Below, piece by piece: positions 10,620 through 18,096 of a stretch of DNA of 37,851 bases. The notes beneath the pieces were generated by a model. It was not told the origin of the DNA and ran no database searches. It was given only the letters and a program-made list of their open reading frames with translations. Numbering within the stretch: position 1 is the stretch's first letter; each line of letters starts with the position of its first letter. The DNA is from a bacterium (GTDB lineage: Bacteria > Patescibacteriota > CPR2 > UBA1875 > JAJYID01): NCBI GenBank assembly GCA_030647205.1, contig JAUSJO010000002.1, positions 75,261-113,111 on the forward strand. Reading direction: 5' to 3'. A program made the translations under genes and the position numbers.

Positions 10620-10886
10620 ATGAAGAGAAAGCGAGGGAAGAGAAGAAGATGTAAAGTCTGTGGGAAACTTACAGATAACAAGCACCATTTCTGGATAGAT
10701 CGCTCGGTTAAGAAAATAAAGTTCGCAAGAAAGTTGAAGATGCATGTTTGCGAGCACCCGTGTCATCAAGGATTCCACGTGCACGTCAGAAATAATGGTT
10801 GTCCGGAAAACTGTTCCACACCTTGCAAATTTGAAAGAATCTGCTGTTGGTTATATGAGGCAGTTTCCCGTGGAAGTGCAGCTTAA
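10620..10886 (+). CDS. Cys/His-rich zinc-finger protein with HNH-like Cys/His spacing
   Basis: CKVCGKLTDNKHHFW...VCEHPCHQGFHVHVRNNGCPENC; basic N-terminus KRKRGKRRR. Confidence 0.55.
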   Translation: MKRKRGKRRRCKVCGKLTDNKHHFWIDRSVKKIKFARKLKMHVCEHPCHQGFHVHVRNNGCPENCSTPCKFERICCWLYEAVSRGSAA

Positions 10887-10904
10887 CTTGAGAGGATGGT
10901 GACC

Positions 10905-11060
10905 ATGAGCACAAAGATCAAAGTCGAAGAGAAATGTAAAACTTGTGGAAGCCACGGAGACTCTACAAGCGAGTGTCATAATGGCTCAAGCGAGTTTTTC
11001 CTGCAGAAAACAAGCCCGGAAGGTACATGCGGAGAGTGGAATGAGAAGAGAAAGGAGTGA
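10905..11060 (+). CDS. 51-aa four-Cys small protein MSTKIKVEEKCKTCGSHGDSTSECHNGSSEFFLQKTSPEGTCGEWNEKRKE
   Basis: ATG at 10905 with gaggatggt RBS, stop 11058-11060; four-Cys motif matches other ORFs at 12899 and 13300. Confidence 0.55.
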   Translation: MSTKIKVEEKCKTCGSHGDSTSECHNGSSEFFLQKTSPEGTCGEWNEKRKE

Positions 11061-11063
11061 GAG

Positions 11064-11333
11064 ATGACAGTTATTGATGATAGGCCTCTTGCCGAACTAT
11101 ATGCACTTCAAGGTGACTCTGACTTTACCGAAAAAATCTGCAGGACTATCGGAGATGCCGGATATCATGTTAGGGTACATATAATCAGGCAAGATGAGCT
11201 GGTCTATATTCAACGTAATCCGGGGATCAATGCAGTCCCGTCAGTTAGGGTTGGCGATGAGTTGCTCTCGGGCATGAGAGAGATTAACGACTTCTTTGAC
11301 AGTCAACCCGATCCGGTAGCTGTAGAAGCTTAA
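11064..11333 (+). CDS. glutaredoxin/thioredoxin-fold-like small protein lacking a CxxC
   Basis: pattern ...IQRNPGINAVPSVRVGDELLSGMREINDFF resembles the cis-Pro region of glutaredoxins. Confidence 0.45.
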   Translation: MTVIDDRPLAELYALQGDSDFTEKICRTIGDAGYHVRVHIIRQDELVYIQRNPGINAVPSVRVGDELLSGMREINDFFDSQPDPVAVEA

Positions 11334-11346
11334 CAATGCACTTTGG

Positions 11347-11387
11347 GGGCGGAACGAGATATAATCTCGGGCCGCCCTTTTTCTTTT
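11347..11387 (+). terminator. intrinsic terminator of the ACP operon
   Basis: GGGCGGaacGAGATataATCTCgggCCGCCCTTTTTCTTTTTT. Confidence 0.85.
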
Positions 11388-11428
11388 TTATACATAAAAG
11401 TTTGTCTATTTCATGCTAAAATGGGTAT

Positions 11429-11580
11429 ATGAAAAAGCAGAAATTTGTTGTTTTTGATGGCAATGCTATTGTCCATCGTGCATATCACGCTATGCCGCCG
11501 ATGACGACCAAAAAAGGCGAGCTGATAAATGCCGTTTACGGCTACTCTTCGATGATGCTCAAGGTTTTGACCGAGCTGAA
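11429..11580 (+). pseudogene. truncated duplicate of the polA 5' end (first 152 nt)
   Basis: 148/152 identical to 14380-14531 (read by eye), homology begins at the ATG; 4 differences, all third codon positions. Confidence 0.95.
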
Positions 11581-11772
11581 GCTGATGAGCGCTATCGCCT
11601 GAAGCATGGACTACCCAAGTTGGAAAAAGTAATCGTACAGAACCCTGATGGTAATGTTAAAACATACAATTTCTGACAAAAAGGCGATGCATGCCTTGTC
11701 GATCCCCAAGATGGCAATGATCCCTATCTTGTGGAGACGAAATACGTAAGATTGAATGACAGAGGACGTTAG
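11581..11772 (+). pseudogene. remnant 3' coding end of an unknown gene fused to the polA fragment: ADERYRLKHGLPKLEKVIVQNPDGNVKTYNF*QKGDACLVDPQDGNDPYLVETKYVRLNDRGR*
   Basis: protein-like reading frame +1 relative to polA, interrupted by one TGA at 11674-11676. Confidence 0.5.
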
Positions 11773-11815
11773 TGGTAATACTAGGTCATTCTTAGAATGA
11801 TGACTCAAACAAAGC

Positions 11816-11846
11816 AAAGCCCCGATTGAAAAATCGGGGCTTTTTC
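11816..11846. terminator. terminator hairpin AAAGCCCCGATT-gaaa-AATCGGGGCTTTTTCTT
   Basis: perfect 12-bp stem and T-tract on + strand; A-tract upstream weaker on minus strand. Confidence 0.8.
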
Positions 11847-11852
11847 TTATGC

Positions 11853-12440
11853 CTATGAAGCAAGCGGCGATTGACTGAATAGAGTAGGCTCTGTCAGGGG
11901 GTTACGCCCATAGAGCGGTACATGATACCTATCATCATTCCAGTCATCTGAATCGCCTTCGTATTGAAGAGTTCTGAAACCATCCATAAAGAAAATCCTG
12001 TTGTATCCCAGATGACTGTGATATCTTTTTACATCATCCGATTCAAACACGATATCTAGCCCGGTCGGAACTATGATCTGAAGATATCTGTTGGTTTCAT
12101 ATGGCAAAAAGAGATCTGCTGTTGCGACATAGAAGACGTGAGGTCCTCCCTCTGGCGAGAAGGCCAAGTCAAAATCCATAGCGCCAAGTTCTCTAGTGAC
12201 TGATCCTCCGTTTTCCAGGTGACCCTTGAGCCATGCATTATAATCATCTATAGTTGCGCGGCTCAGTCTGGTCATTACTTCATTATCTTCGAATTCCTTT
12301 TTGTAAAGATCAAACGGCTTATGAATTTCCATTAGGTCACCCGAAAAATCCAGAAAATCTTTTTGCGGCATTTTATTTCTAAGATCTTTCAGTCCATCCA
12401 GATACCTTTGCTTCAATGCTTGTGCTAATTCAAGGGACAA
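11853..12440 (-). CDS. hypothetical protein (195 aa)
   Basis: ORF with TTG start and aaggag RBS; coding-like, no family recognised. Confidence 0.6.
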   Translation of the reverse strand: MSLELAQALKQRYLDGLKDLRNKMPQKDFLDFSGDLMEIHKPFDLYKKEFEDNEVMTRLSRATIDDYNAWLKGHLENGGSVTRELGAMDFDLAFSPEGGPHVFYVATADLFLPYETNRYLQIIVPTGLDIVFESDDVKRYHSHLGYNRIFFMDGFRTLQYEGDSDDWNDDRYHVPLYGRNPLTEPTLFSQSPLAS

Positions 12441-12573
12441 CTAAATCACTCCTTAAAGTAGTGGTGTTTTTCTTGTGAAATAGGCAGGTCAACATGATAA
12501 TAGAAAACTTTTATGTTGTCAAATAACGATGCATTTTAATGACATAGGCATTGATTTTTTTGTCATTTCCTGG

Positions 12574-12642
12574 TAAAATCTACTTTAAATATTGAAAAGA
12601 GGGTCCTGAACCCTCTTTTTGCAACTTGAAAAAAGGAGCCCA
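12574..12642 (+). promoter_or_regulatory. -10 TAAAAT and hairpin leader AAAAGAGGGT-cctga-ACCCTCTTTT-TGCAACTTGAAA
   Basis: homologous to the leader at 9918-9990 with a compensatory C-G to T-A pair. Confidence 0.75.
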
Positions 12643-12644
12643 AA

Positions 12645-12878
12645 ATGGCTAGATATACATTTGAGGTGGAAGCAGGCCTTTTGCTAAGGAAAGCAGTGAG
12701 AGACTATGTTAAGCGCTACTGCTTCGAACGCGATCTATCTTTGGAAGTCGATGAGAGCAAGGGGCTTTTAGAATCTAACTTCATGTTCAAAATAAGCGGA
12801 GAGGAAGATACAATAAGCCGGGCGAGGAAAGACATCCCTAAATACATGAATTTTCTCCTTGAGTGTTCGGCTGAGTAA
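12645..12878 (+). CDS. hypothetical small protein (77 aa)
   Basis: aaaaaaggag RBS, ATG; first gene of the island operon. Confidence 0.6.
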   Translation: MARYTFEVEAGLLLRKAVRDYVKRYCFERDLSLEVDESKGLLESNFMFKISGEEDTISRARKDIPKYMNFLLECSAE

Positions 12879-12898
12879 TACAAAGAAAGGTGACGGTC

Positions 12899-13081
12899 AT
12901 GGCGACTAAGTGGCAGAGAGAGCATGGATACAAAAAAGTAGCTTGTTGCGGGAACTGCCATCTGTCTGGCAAAAAACCCAGACGTATGTTTGGCAGATCC
13001 AGGCAGCATATTTGTACAGGACCTAAAAAATCAGAGTCCGTGATGCCTGATGGCCACTGTGGTGAACACAGTTATGGATAA
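12899..13081 (+). CDS. four-Cys small protein (CCGNC...C...GHCGEH)
   Basis: MATKWQREHGYKKVACCGNCHLSGKKPRRMF...ICTGPKKSESVMPDGHCGEH; shares W(K/Q)R-xx-GYK-x(3-4)-CCGNC with 13300 ORF. Confidence 0.6.
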   Translation: MATKWQREHGYKKVACCGNCHLSGKKPRRMFGRSRQHICTGPKKSESVMPDGHCGEHSYG

Positions 13082-13120
13082 ATTATGGTTTTCTGACTAA
13101 TGTGTTGGGGAGTGAATTGT

Positions 13121-13303
13121 ATGCTGACTCAAGAAACAGATAAAGAAAACTGCTCTCGTTGTGGGGGCAGTGGCGAAGAACCTCATTTTAGATCAGTGTA
13201 TGGACGGTCATATCGTGACTGTGAAAAGTGCCACGGGAAGGGGCATGTTCCTAAGAGAGTACATCCTGTTCGACTTCGACGGAAAGAAGGTGAGAAGCGA
13301 TGA
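13121..13303 (+). CDS. DnaJ-type zinc-finger small protein (two CxxCxGxG motifs)
   Basis: CSRCGGSG ... CEKCHGKGHV; start at 13121 preferred (gggag RBS), ORF open from 13100. Confidence 0.65.
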   Translation: MLTQETDKENCSRCGGSGEEPHFRSVYGRSYRDCEKCHGKGHVPKRVHPVRLRRKEGEKR

Positions 13304-13863
13304 GCATGGACGAAATGGAAGAAATAGACAGTAGTGATGACGGCCGTATAAGAATATTCCGAGTGGGGCGGATAGGTAATGACGAGACACCGGATACACC
13401 AGAAATAATAGCTTGGAAGCGTCTCTATGGGTATAAGGTCAATGATCAATGCTGTGGTAACTGTAACTTCTGGGAGACAGACCATTGGAACGATGCCTGG
13501 TGCAACTCTATTGCGAAAGATTGTAATGTCAAACGTCCTTATAGCCCCAGTACGGGTTGGTGCGAGAAATGGGCACCGAATTGCACAACAGAGCAGTGGA
13601 AAAGAAAAAACCATTACAATGGTTATCAGATCAGTTATGTTATGGTGGGTGAAGCTAACCCCCATCCGAGACCTACTGAGAAATATAACTGCACAACTTG
13701 TCCATCGCATTATGATGAGCATGATCCGGAAAAATATCCGAGTCTAGCAGAATTCAAGGGATGTCGTGTTGCCGAAGAGGATACGGCCAGGCACTTTATG
13801 ACTACTGCGAAGGATGTCTGCGAACTGCACCCTGACACTGAGGAAATGAAAGGTGGTGAGTGA
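13300..13863 (+). CDS. Cys-rich protein with two four-Cys modules (187 aa)
   Basis: AWKRLYGYKVNDQCCGNCNFWETDHWNDAWCNSIAKDCNVKRPYSPSTGWCEKWAP, then YNCTTC...GC...VCE. Confidence 0.65.
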   Translation: MSMDEMEEIDSSDDGRIRIFRVGRIGNDETPDTPEIIAWKRLYGYKVNDQCCGNCNFWETDHWNDAWCNSIAKDCNVKRPYSPSTGWCEKWAPNCTTEQWKRKNHYNGYQISYVMVGEANPHPRPTEKYNCTTCPSHYDEHDPEKYPSLAEFKGCRVAEEDTARHFMTTAKDVCELHPDTEEMKGGE

Positions 13864-13865
13864 TA

Positions 13866-14111
13866 ATGGCCGACATGGCCGGAGGAGGAGCCGGTGGACA
13901 TAGACTACCTGAAGAAGATCCAATCATTCAAGTGAGGGAATCTGAGTGGGAGGGTATAACAAAACGCGTGGAAATGCTCGAAAGCCGCATGGATAACATG
14001 GTTAAGTCCCATGCCGCAATGAAGAAGACAGCTGATGCTGTAAGGACGCGTCAGATGATGGATGAACCGATCGGTGGACCTGGCAACTCGGTCACCGACC
14101 TCGAAGATTAA
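13866..14111 (+). CDS. hypothetical small coiled-coil-like protein
   Basis: ITKRVEMLESRMDNMVKSHAAMKK heptad-like; last gene before terminator. Confidence 0.5.
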   Translation: MADMAGGGAGGHRLPEEDPIIQVRESEWEGITKRVEMLESRMDNMVKSHAAMKKTADAVRTRQMMDEPIGGPGNSVTDLED

Positions 14112-14146
14112 TGTTTGACATTGGCGGGCGCAATCCGGTGTCCGCT

Positions 14147-14179
14147 TGAGACCTGAGAAATCAGGTCTCTATTTTTTTT
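14147..14179 (+). terminator. intrinsic terminator ending the island operon
   Basis: GAGACCTGA-gaaa-TCAGGTCTC-TATTTTTTTT. Confidence 0.85.
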
Positions 14180-14180
14180 A

Positions 14181-14367
14181 GATTCTGAATCGAGTTCAGA
14201 ATGACCCGCGCACTATTTCAAAGTGCGTGGCAAGCAAGGAGAGGAATGCCTCCGCTTTGGTCGGAATGACATGGTCGAGGGCTTCAAATAGTGCTAAAAT
14301 AGGAACTAGAAATTATTGGGTAAAACAAGTGATTAGAACATAGATTCTGGTCAAGCCAGAATGACGG
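14181..14367. repeat. cluster of REP-like palindromes upstream of intact polA (GATTCTGAATCGAGTTCAGAATGACC; CGCACTATTTCAAAGTGCG; GATTCTGGTCAAGCCAGAATGACGG)
   Basis: related by eye to the 3156-3218 repeat (ATTCYGG-N-YCRGAATGAC). Confidence 0.75.
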
Positions 14368-14379
14368 ATTAGAGAATTT

Positions 14380-17118
14380 ATGAAAAAGCAGAAATTTGTT
14401 GTTTTTGACGGCAACGCTATTGTCCATCGGGCATATCACGCTATGCCGCCGATGACGACCAAAAAAGGCGAGCTGATAAATGCCGTTTACGGCTATTCTT
14501 CGATGATGCTCAAGGTTTTGACCGAGCTGAAACCGGACTACGTGGCGGTGGCTTTTGACATGGCAGCGCCGACATTTAGGCACGTTGAGTTTAAAGATTA
14601 CAAAGCGACCCGGGTGAAGGGGCCGGACGATTTGTATGAGCAGTTCGAGCGGGTTCGCGAGGTGACGGAGGCGCTAAACATCCCTATTTTTGAGAAAAAA
14701 GGATTTGAAGCGGATGATGTTATCGGAACATTATCTTGCGAGGCGCCGAAAGACGTTGAAACGATTATCGTGACAGGTGATCTTGATGAGCTGCAGCTAG
14801 TTAACGACAAGACGAAAGTGTATACGATGAAACGGGGATTTTCAGATACGATTCTTTATGACGTGGCAGCGGTTGAGGAGAAGTACGGTTTCGGGCCTGA
14901 CAAATTCGTAGATTATAAAGCTTTGAAAGGCGATCCGTCAGATAACATCCCCGGGGTGGCCGGCGTTGGAGATGTTTCAGCTAAGAATTTAATTATAAAA
15001 TATGATTCTGTTGAAAATATCTATAAACATCTGGACGAGATAACCGGCTCTTTGAAAACAAAACTGGAAGAGGGGAAAGAAAGCGCGATTTTATCCAAAA
15101 GATTATCAAAAATAGTTTGCGATGTGCCGCTAAAGCTAGATTTGAGAGAGTGCTGCACTCATGACTTTGACCGGCAGAAAGTTTTCACTCTTTTTCAGGA
15201 GCTCGGATTTAAGTCCTTATTGAATAGACTACCGAAGGAACAGCTCCAGCAAGGTCTTTTTACAGAGGAAGAACCGAAAAAGGACAAAATTCATATAGAA
15301 AAAGCGGATTACAAGATTATTACCGAAGAGAAAGATTTGGAGAAGCTGGTTAAAGATTTCTCAAAAGAAAAACTTGTCTCGGTTGACACTGAAACGACCT
15401 CGCAAATCGCCATGGAAGCGGAACTGGTTGGCATTTCTATGAGCAAAAAAGAGGGTGAGGCATTTTATATACCGGTTGGTCACAGTGAAGGCAAACAACT
15501 TGATAAGAAATTAGTGCTGGAAAAACTACGCCCGATGCTTGAAAGCGAGTCGGTCAAAAAGGTCGGGCATAACCTCAAATATGATTACATTGTTTTCAAA
15601 AATGCCGGAGTAACTTTAAACGGGATTTACTTTGACACAATGATAGTTGCCTATCTTTTGAACCAAAATATCCGTTCGCCGAAACTCGACGACGTGGCTT
15701 TTGCCGAAATTGGCATCGAAATGATTCACATCCAGGAGATTATCGGAAAAGGCAAAGACGAGATCAACTTTAAAGACACAAAAATCGAGGATGCATACAA
15801 ATATGCCTGCGAAGATGCCGATGTGGCGCTTCGCCTGTACAACCATTTACGGGAAGAGCTGGGCGAGAAGAATCAAAAAGGTTTGTATGAGCAGATCGAG
15901 GCGCCCTTAATCCCAATCCTCGCCGAGATAGAGATGGCGGGGGTTTTGGTTGACGGAAAAGTTTTGGAAGATAGTTCTAAAAAAACAGGAACGAGAATTG
16001 ATAAGTTAGAAAAGGAAATTTATAAACTTGGCGGGGGCGAGTTTAACATCAACTCTCCTTCTCAGCTCCAAGTAATTCTTTTTGAGAAGTTGAATTTACA
16101 AGATAAAATCGAGGACAAGCGAGAACTAAAAAAGCTAAAAAGTGGCGGGTACTCAACGGGCGCCGGAGAACTTGATAAACTTGCCGGGACTCATAAAATC
16201 ATCGAGAAGATTTCCGAGTACCGCGAGCTTTCAAAGCTGAAATCCACTTATCTTGATTCGCTGCCAAAACTTATTAATCCAAAAACCGGCCGGATTCACA
16301 CTTCGTTTAATCAGGCGATAACGGCAACGGGACGGCTCTCATCCAGCGACCCAAATCTCCAAAACATCCCGGTCCGGACCGATGAGGGCAAAGAAATCAG
16401 GAAGGCTTTCATGGTGCCGGAGGGCAAAAAAATGTTGGCTGTCGACTACTCTCAAATAGAGTTGCGTGTGGTTGCGCATGTTTCCGGCGACAAAGTGATG
16501 ACGGAAACGTTCAAACGCGACGAAGACATCCATACGGCAACGGCGGCGAAAGTTTATGGCGTGAAAGAGAGCGAGGTAACTTCCGCGATGCGCCGGAATG
16601 CAAAAGCGGTGAACTTCGGGATTATTTACGGTGTTAGCCCGCATGGCTTGAAGCAAACAACGGGGATGAGCTATGAGGAGGCGCGCGACTTTATAAACAA
16701 ATATTTCAAAGTTCACACGGGGATTCAAAAATACACTGAGGAAATCGTCGAAGTAGCGAAAAAGGTCGGTTATGTCGATACGCTTTTTGGTAGACGCAGA
16801 TACCTGCCCGAGATTAGCTCTAGTAACTTTGCCGTTCGCGGACAAGCCGAGAGAATGGCTCTAAATATGCCAATCCAAGGAACGGCTGCGGACTTGATAA
16901 AACTTGCCATGATAGAGATAGCCAAAGATTTGCCGAAGATTTCCCCTGAAACGAAAATGATACTTCAGGTTCATGACGAACTCGTCTTTGAGGTGCCGGA
17001 AGCCGATGTCAAAAAAGTTTCTGGTTTTGTAACGGAAAAAATGGACAATGTCATCAAACTCTCGGTACCGATTACAGCAGTGGCTTCGACCGGCAACAAC
17101 TGGGCCGAGTGCAAGTAA
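14380..17118 (+). CDS. polA: DNA polymerase I (5' nuclease, 3'-5' exonuclease and polymerase domains)
   Basis: 5' nuclease FDGNAIVHRAYHAMP; exo VSVDTETTSQIAMEAELVGISMS; pol MLAVDYSQIELRVVAHVSGD, RRNAKAVNFGIIYGVSPHGL, LQVHDELVFEVP. Confidence 0.98.
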   Translation: MKKQKFVVFDGNAIVHRAYHAMPPMTTKKGELINAVYGYSSMMLKVLTELKPDYVAVAFDMAAPTFRHVEFKDYKATRVKGPDDLYEQFERVREVTEALNIPIFEKKGFEADDVIGTLSCEAPKDVETIIVTGDLDELQLVNDKTKVYTMKRGFSDTILYDVAAVEEKYGFGPDKFVDYKALKGDPSDNIPGVAGVGDVSAKNLIIKYDSVENIYKHLDEITGSLKTKLEEGKESAILSKRLSKIVCDVPLKLDLRECCTHDFDRQKVFTLFQELGFKSLLNRLPKEQLQQGLFTEEEPKKDKIHIEKADYKIITEEKDLEKLVKDFSKEKLVSVDTETTSQIAMEAELVGISMSKKEGEAFYIPVGHSEGKQLDKKLVLEKLRPMLESESVKKVGHNLKYDYIVFKNAGVTLNGIYFDTMIVAYLLNQNIRSPKLDDVAFAEIGIEMIHIQEIIGKGKDEINFKDTKIEDAYKYACEDADVALRLYNHLREELGEKNQKGLYEQIEAPLIPILAEIEMAGVLVDGKVLEDSSKKTGTRIDKLEKEIYKLGGGEFNINSPSQLQVILFEKLNLQDKIEDKRELKKLKSGGYSTGAGELDKLAGTHKIIEKISEYRELSKLKSTYLDSLPKLINPKTGRIHTSFNQAITATGRLSSSDPNLQNIPVRTDEGKEIRKAFMVPEGKKMLAVDYSQIELRVVAHVSGDKVMTETFKRDEDIHTATAAKVYGVKESEVTSAMRRNAKAVNFGIIYGVSPHGLKQTTGMSYEEARDFINKYFKVHTGIQKYTEEIVEVAKKVGYVDTLFGRRRYLPEISSSNFAVRGQAERMALNMPIQGTAADLIKLAMIEIAKDLPKISPETKMILQVHDELVFEVPEADVKKVSGFVTEKMDNVIKLSVPITAVASTGNNWAECK

Positions 17119-17120
17119 GT

Positions 17121-17951
17121 TTATTTTATCGAATGCGTTGACTTGAGGGCTTCCCCGGCTATTTTGTGAGCAAACTTGATAGCCTCTACGAGATCGCCGG
17201 TTTTTTGAAACTCATGAATCAAGGCGGCGCTAAAAGTATCTCCCGATCCGACCGAGTCTACTATTTCTTCCTCCGGGATCGGGGTTGTTTGTACGGGGGT
17301 GTACCCATCTTTAGTGATAAGAACTGCGCCATTTTTACCTTTTGTTACAACGATATTTATATTTAAATCTCTCGCCCATCTCTCTGAGAGCTTTTCAATA
17401 TCCGGATAATCTTCTTCCGAAAGTGTGACCAGGTCGAAATGTTTTAAAACTGTACCTGCTTCTTGAAAGTCTCTAAAGATTACGTTATGGTTTTCATCAA
17501 AATCCCTAAAGTACCCTTGAGGCAGGAGGACTTTCAGGCATTTTTTGTTTGCATATCTTATGACCTCCTCAATATGAACTGAGTCGTAGTTTGGTAGTAT
17601 TGGAGCAAAAACGATAACATCCGCGTCTTTAATTCTCTCTTTAAGTTTGCCATCCATCACAACGGGCTCTGAGAGTTCGCGGTACAGAGCTTTCTGGCTC
17701 CTTTGCTCTTTACGTGTGACATTTTGGTACACAAGAGTCTTCTTGCTTACCGCTTTCGGCGGGTGGATGTCGACATCTTTTAAATATTCCACAAAATCAT
17801 GGCCGTAGTTTGAAACGATTGCCACAGAGTTATCCGGAAATTTCCCAAAAACTTTATTCATAAACATAGCTGGAGAGCCCCAGTAGACGTACTCTGAGTT
17901 TTCCGATTTATTTTGGTCTATACAGACATGTCCGAAAATTAGAATATTCAT
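17121..17951 (-). CDS. PfkB/ribokinase-family carbohydrate kinase
   Basis: C-terminal EEIVDSVGSGDTFSAALIHEF signature; VVTKGKNGAVLIT. Confidence 0.85.
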   Translation of the reverse strand: MNILIFGHVCIDQNKSENSEYVYWGSPAMFMNKVFGKFPDNSVAIVSNYGHDFVEYLKDVDIHPPKAVSKKTLVYQNVTRKEQRSQKALYRELSEPVVMDGKLKERIKDADVIVFAPILPNYDSVHIEEVIRYANKKCLKVLLPQGYFRDFDENHNVIFRDFQEAGTVLKHFDLVTLSEEDYPDIEKLSERWARDLNINIVVTKGKNGAVLITKDGYTPVQTTPIPEEEIVDSVGSGDTFSAALIHEFQKTGDLVEAIKFAHKIAGEALKSTHSIK

Positions 17952-18096
17952 AGATTTACGATTATATCAGGAAGTATAGCTTTGTTAAAGTAATTATTTT
18001 TTGGAGAATCACTTCTTTCCTTTTTATTGTACGGAGGATGGATTGCTATTTAGTATGAAATCCGTTATAATCTGGTTTGCTATTTATGAGAGATTT

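Noticed and set aside
11674-11676. In-frame TGA in the remnant ORF as evidence for UGA recoding (code 25, as in Gracilibacteria)
   Set aside because: Other ORFs in the window end plausibly at TGA (e.g. truB, mutM, 13303, 34034) and conserved proteins such as GroEL, PolA and Pnp have no in-frame TGA; simple pseudogene is the better explanation.
11853-12440. Minus-strand island gene as an integrase or transposase that would explain the insertion
   Set aside because: The translated protein shows no tyrosine/serine recombinase or DDE/HUH motifs.
13183-13747. Minus-strand 179-aa ORF and alternative + frame ORF (13427-13747) over the Cys-rich gene
   Set aside because: The 13300 frame contains the paralogous CCGNC motif and a good context; the others are overlapping artefacts.
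16339-16845. Minus-strand 168-aa ORF inside polA
   Set aside because: Antisense to conserved polymerase motifs.
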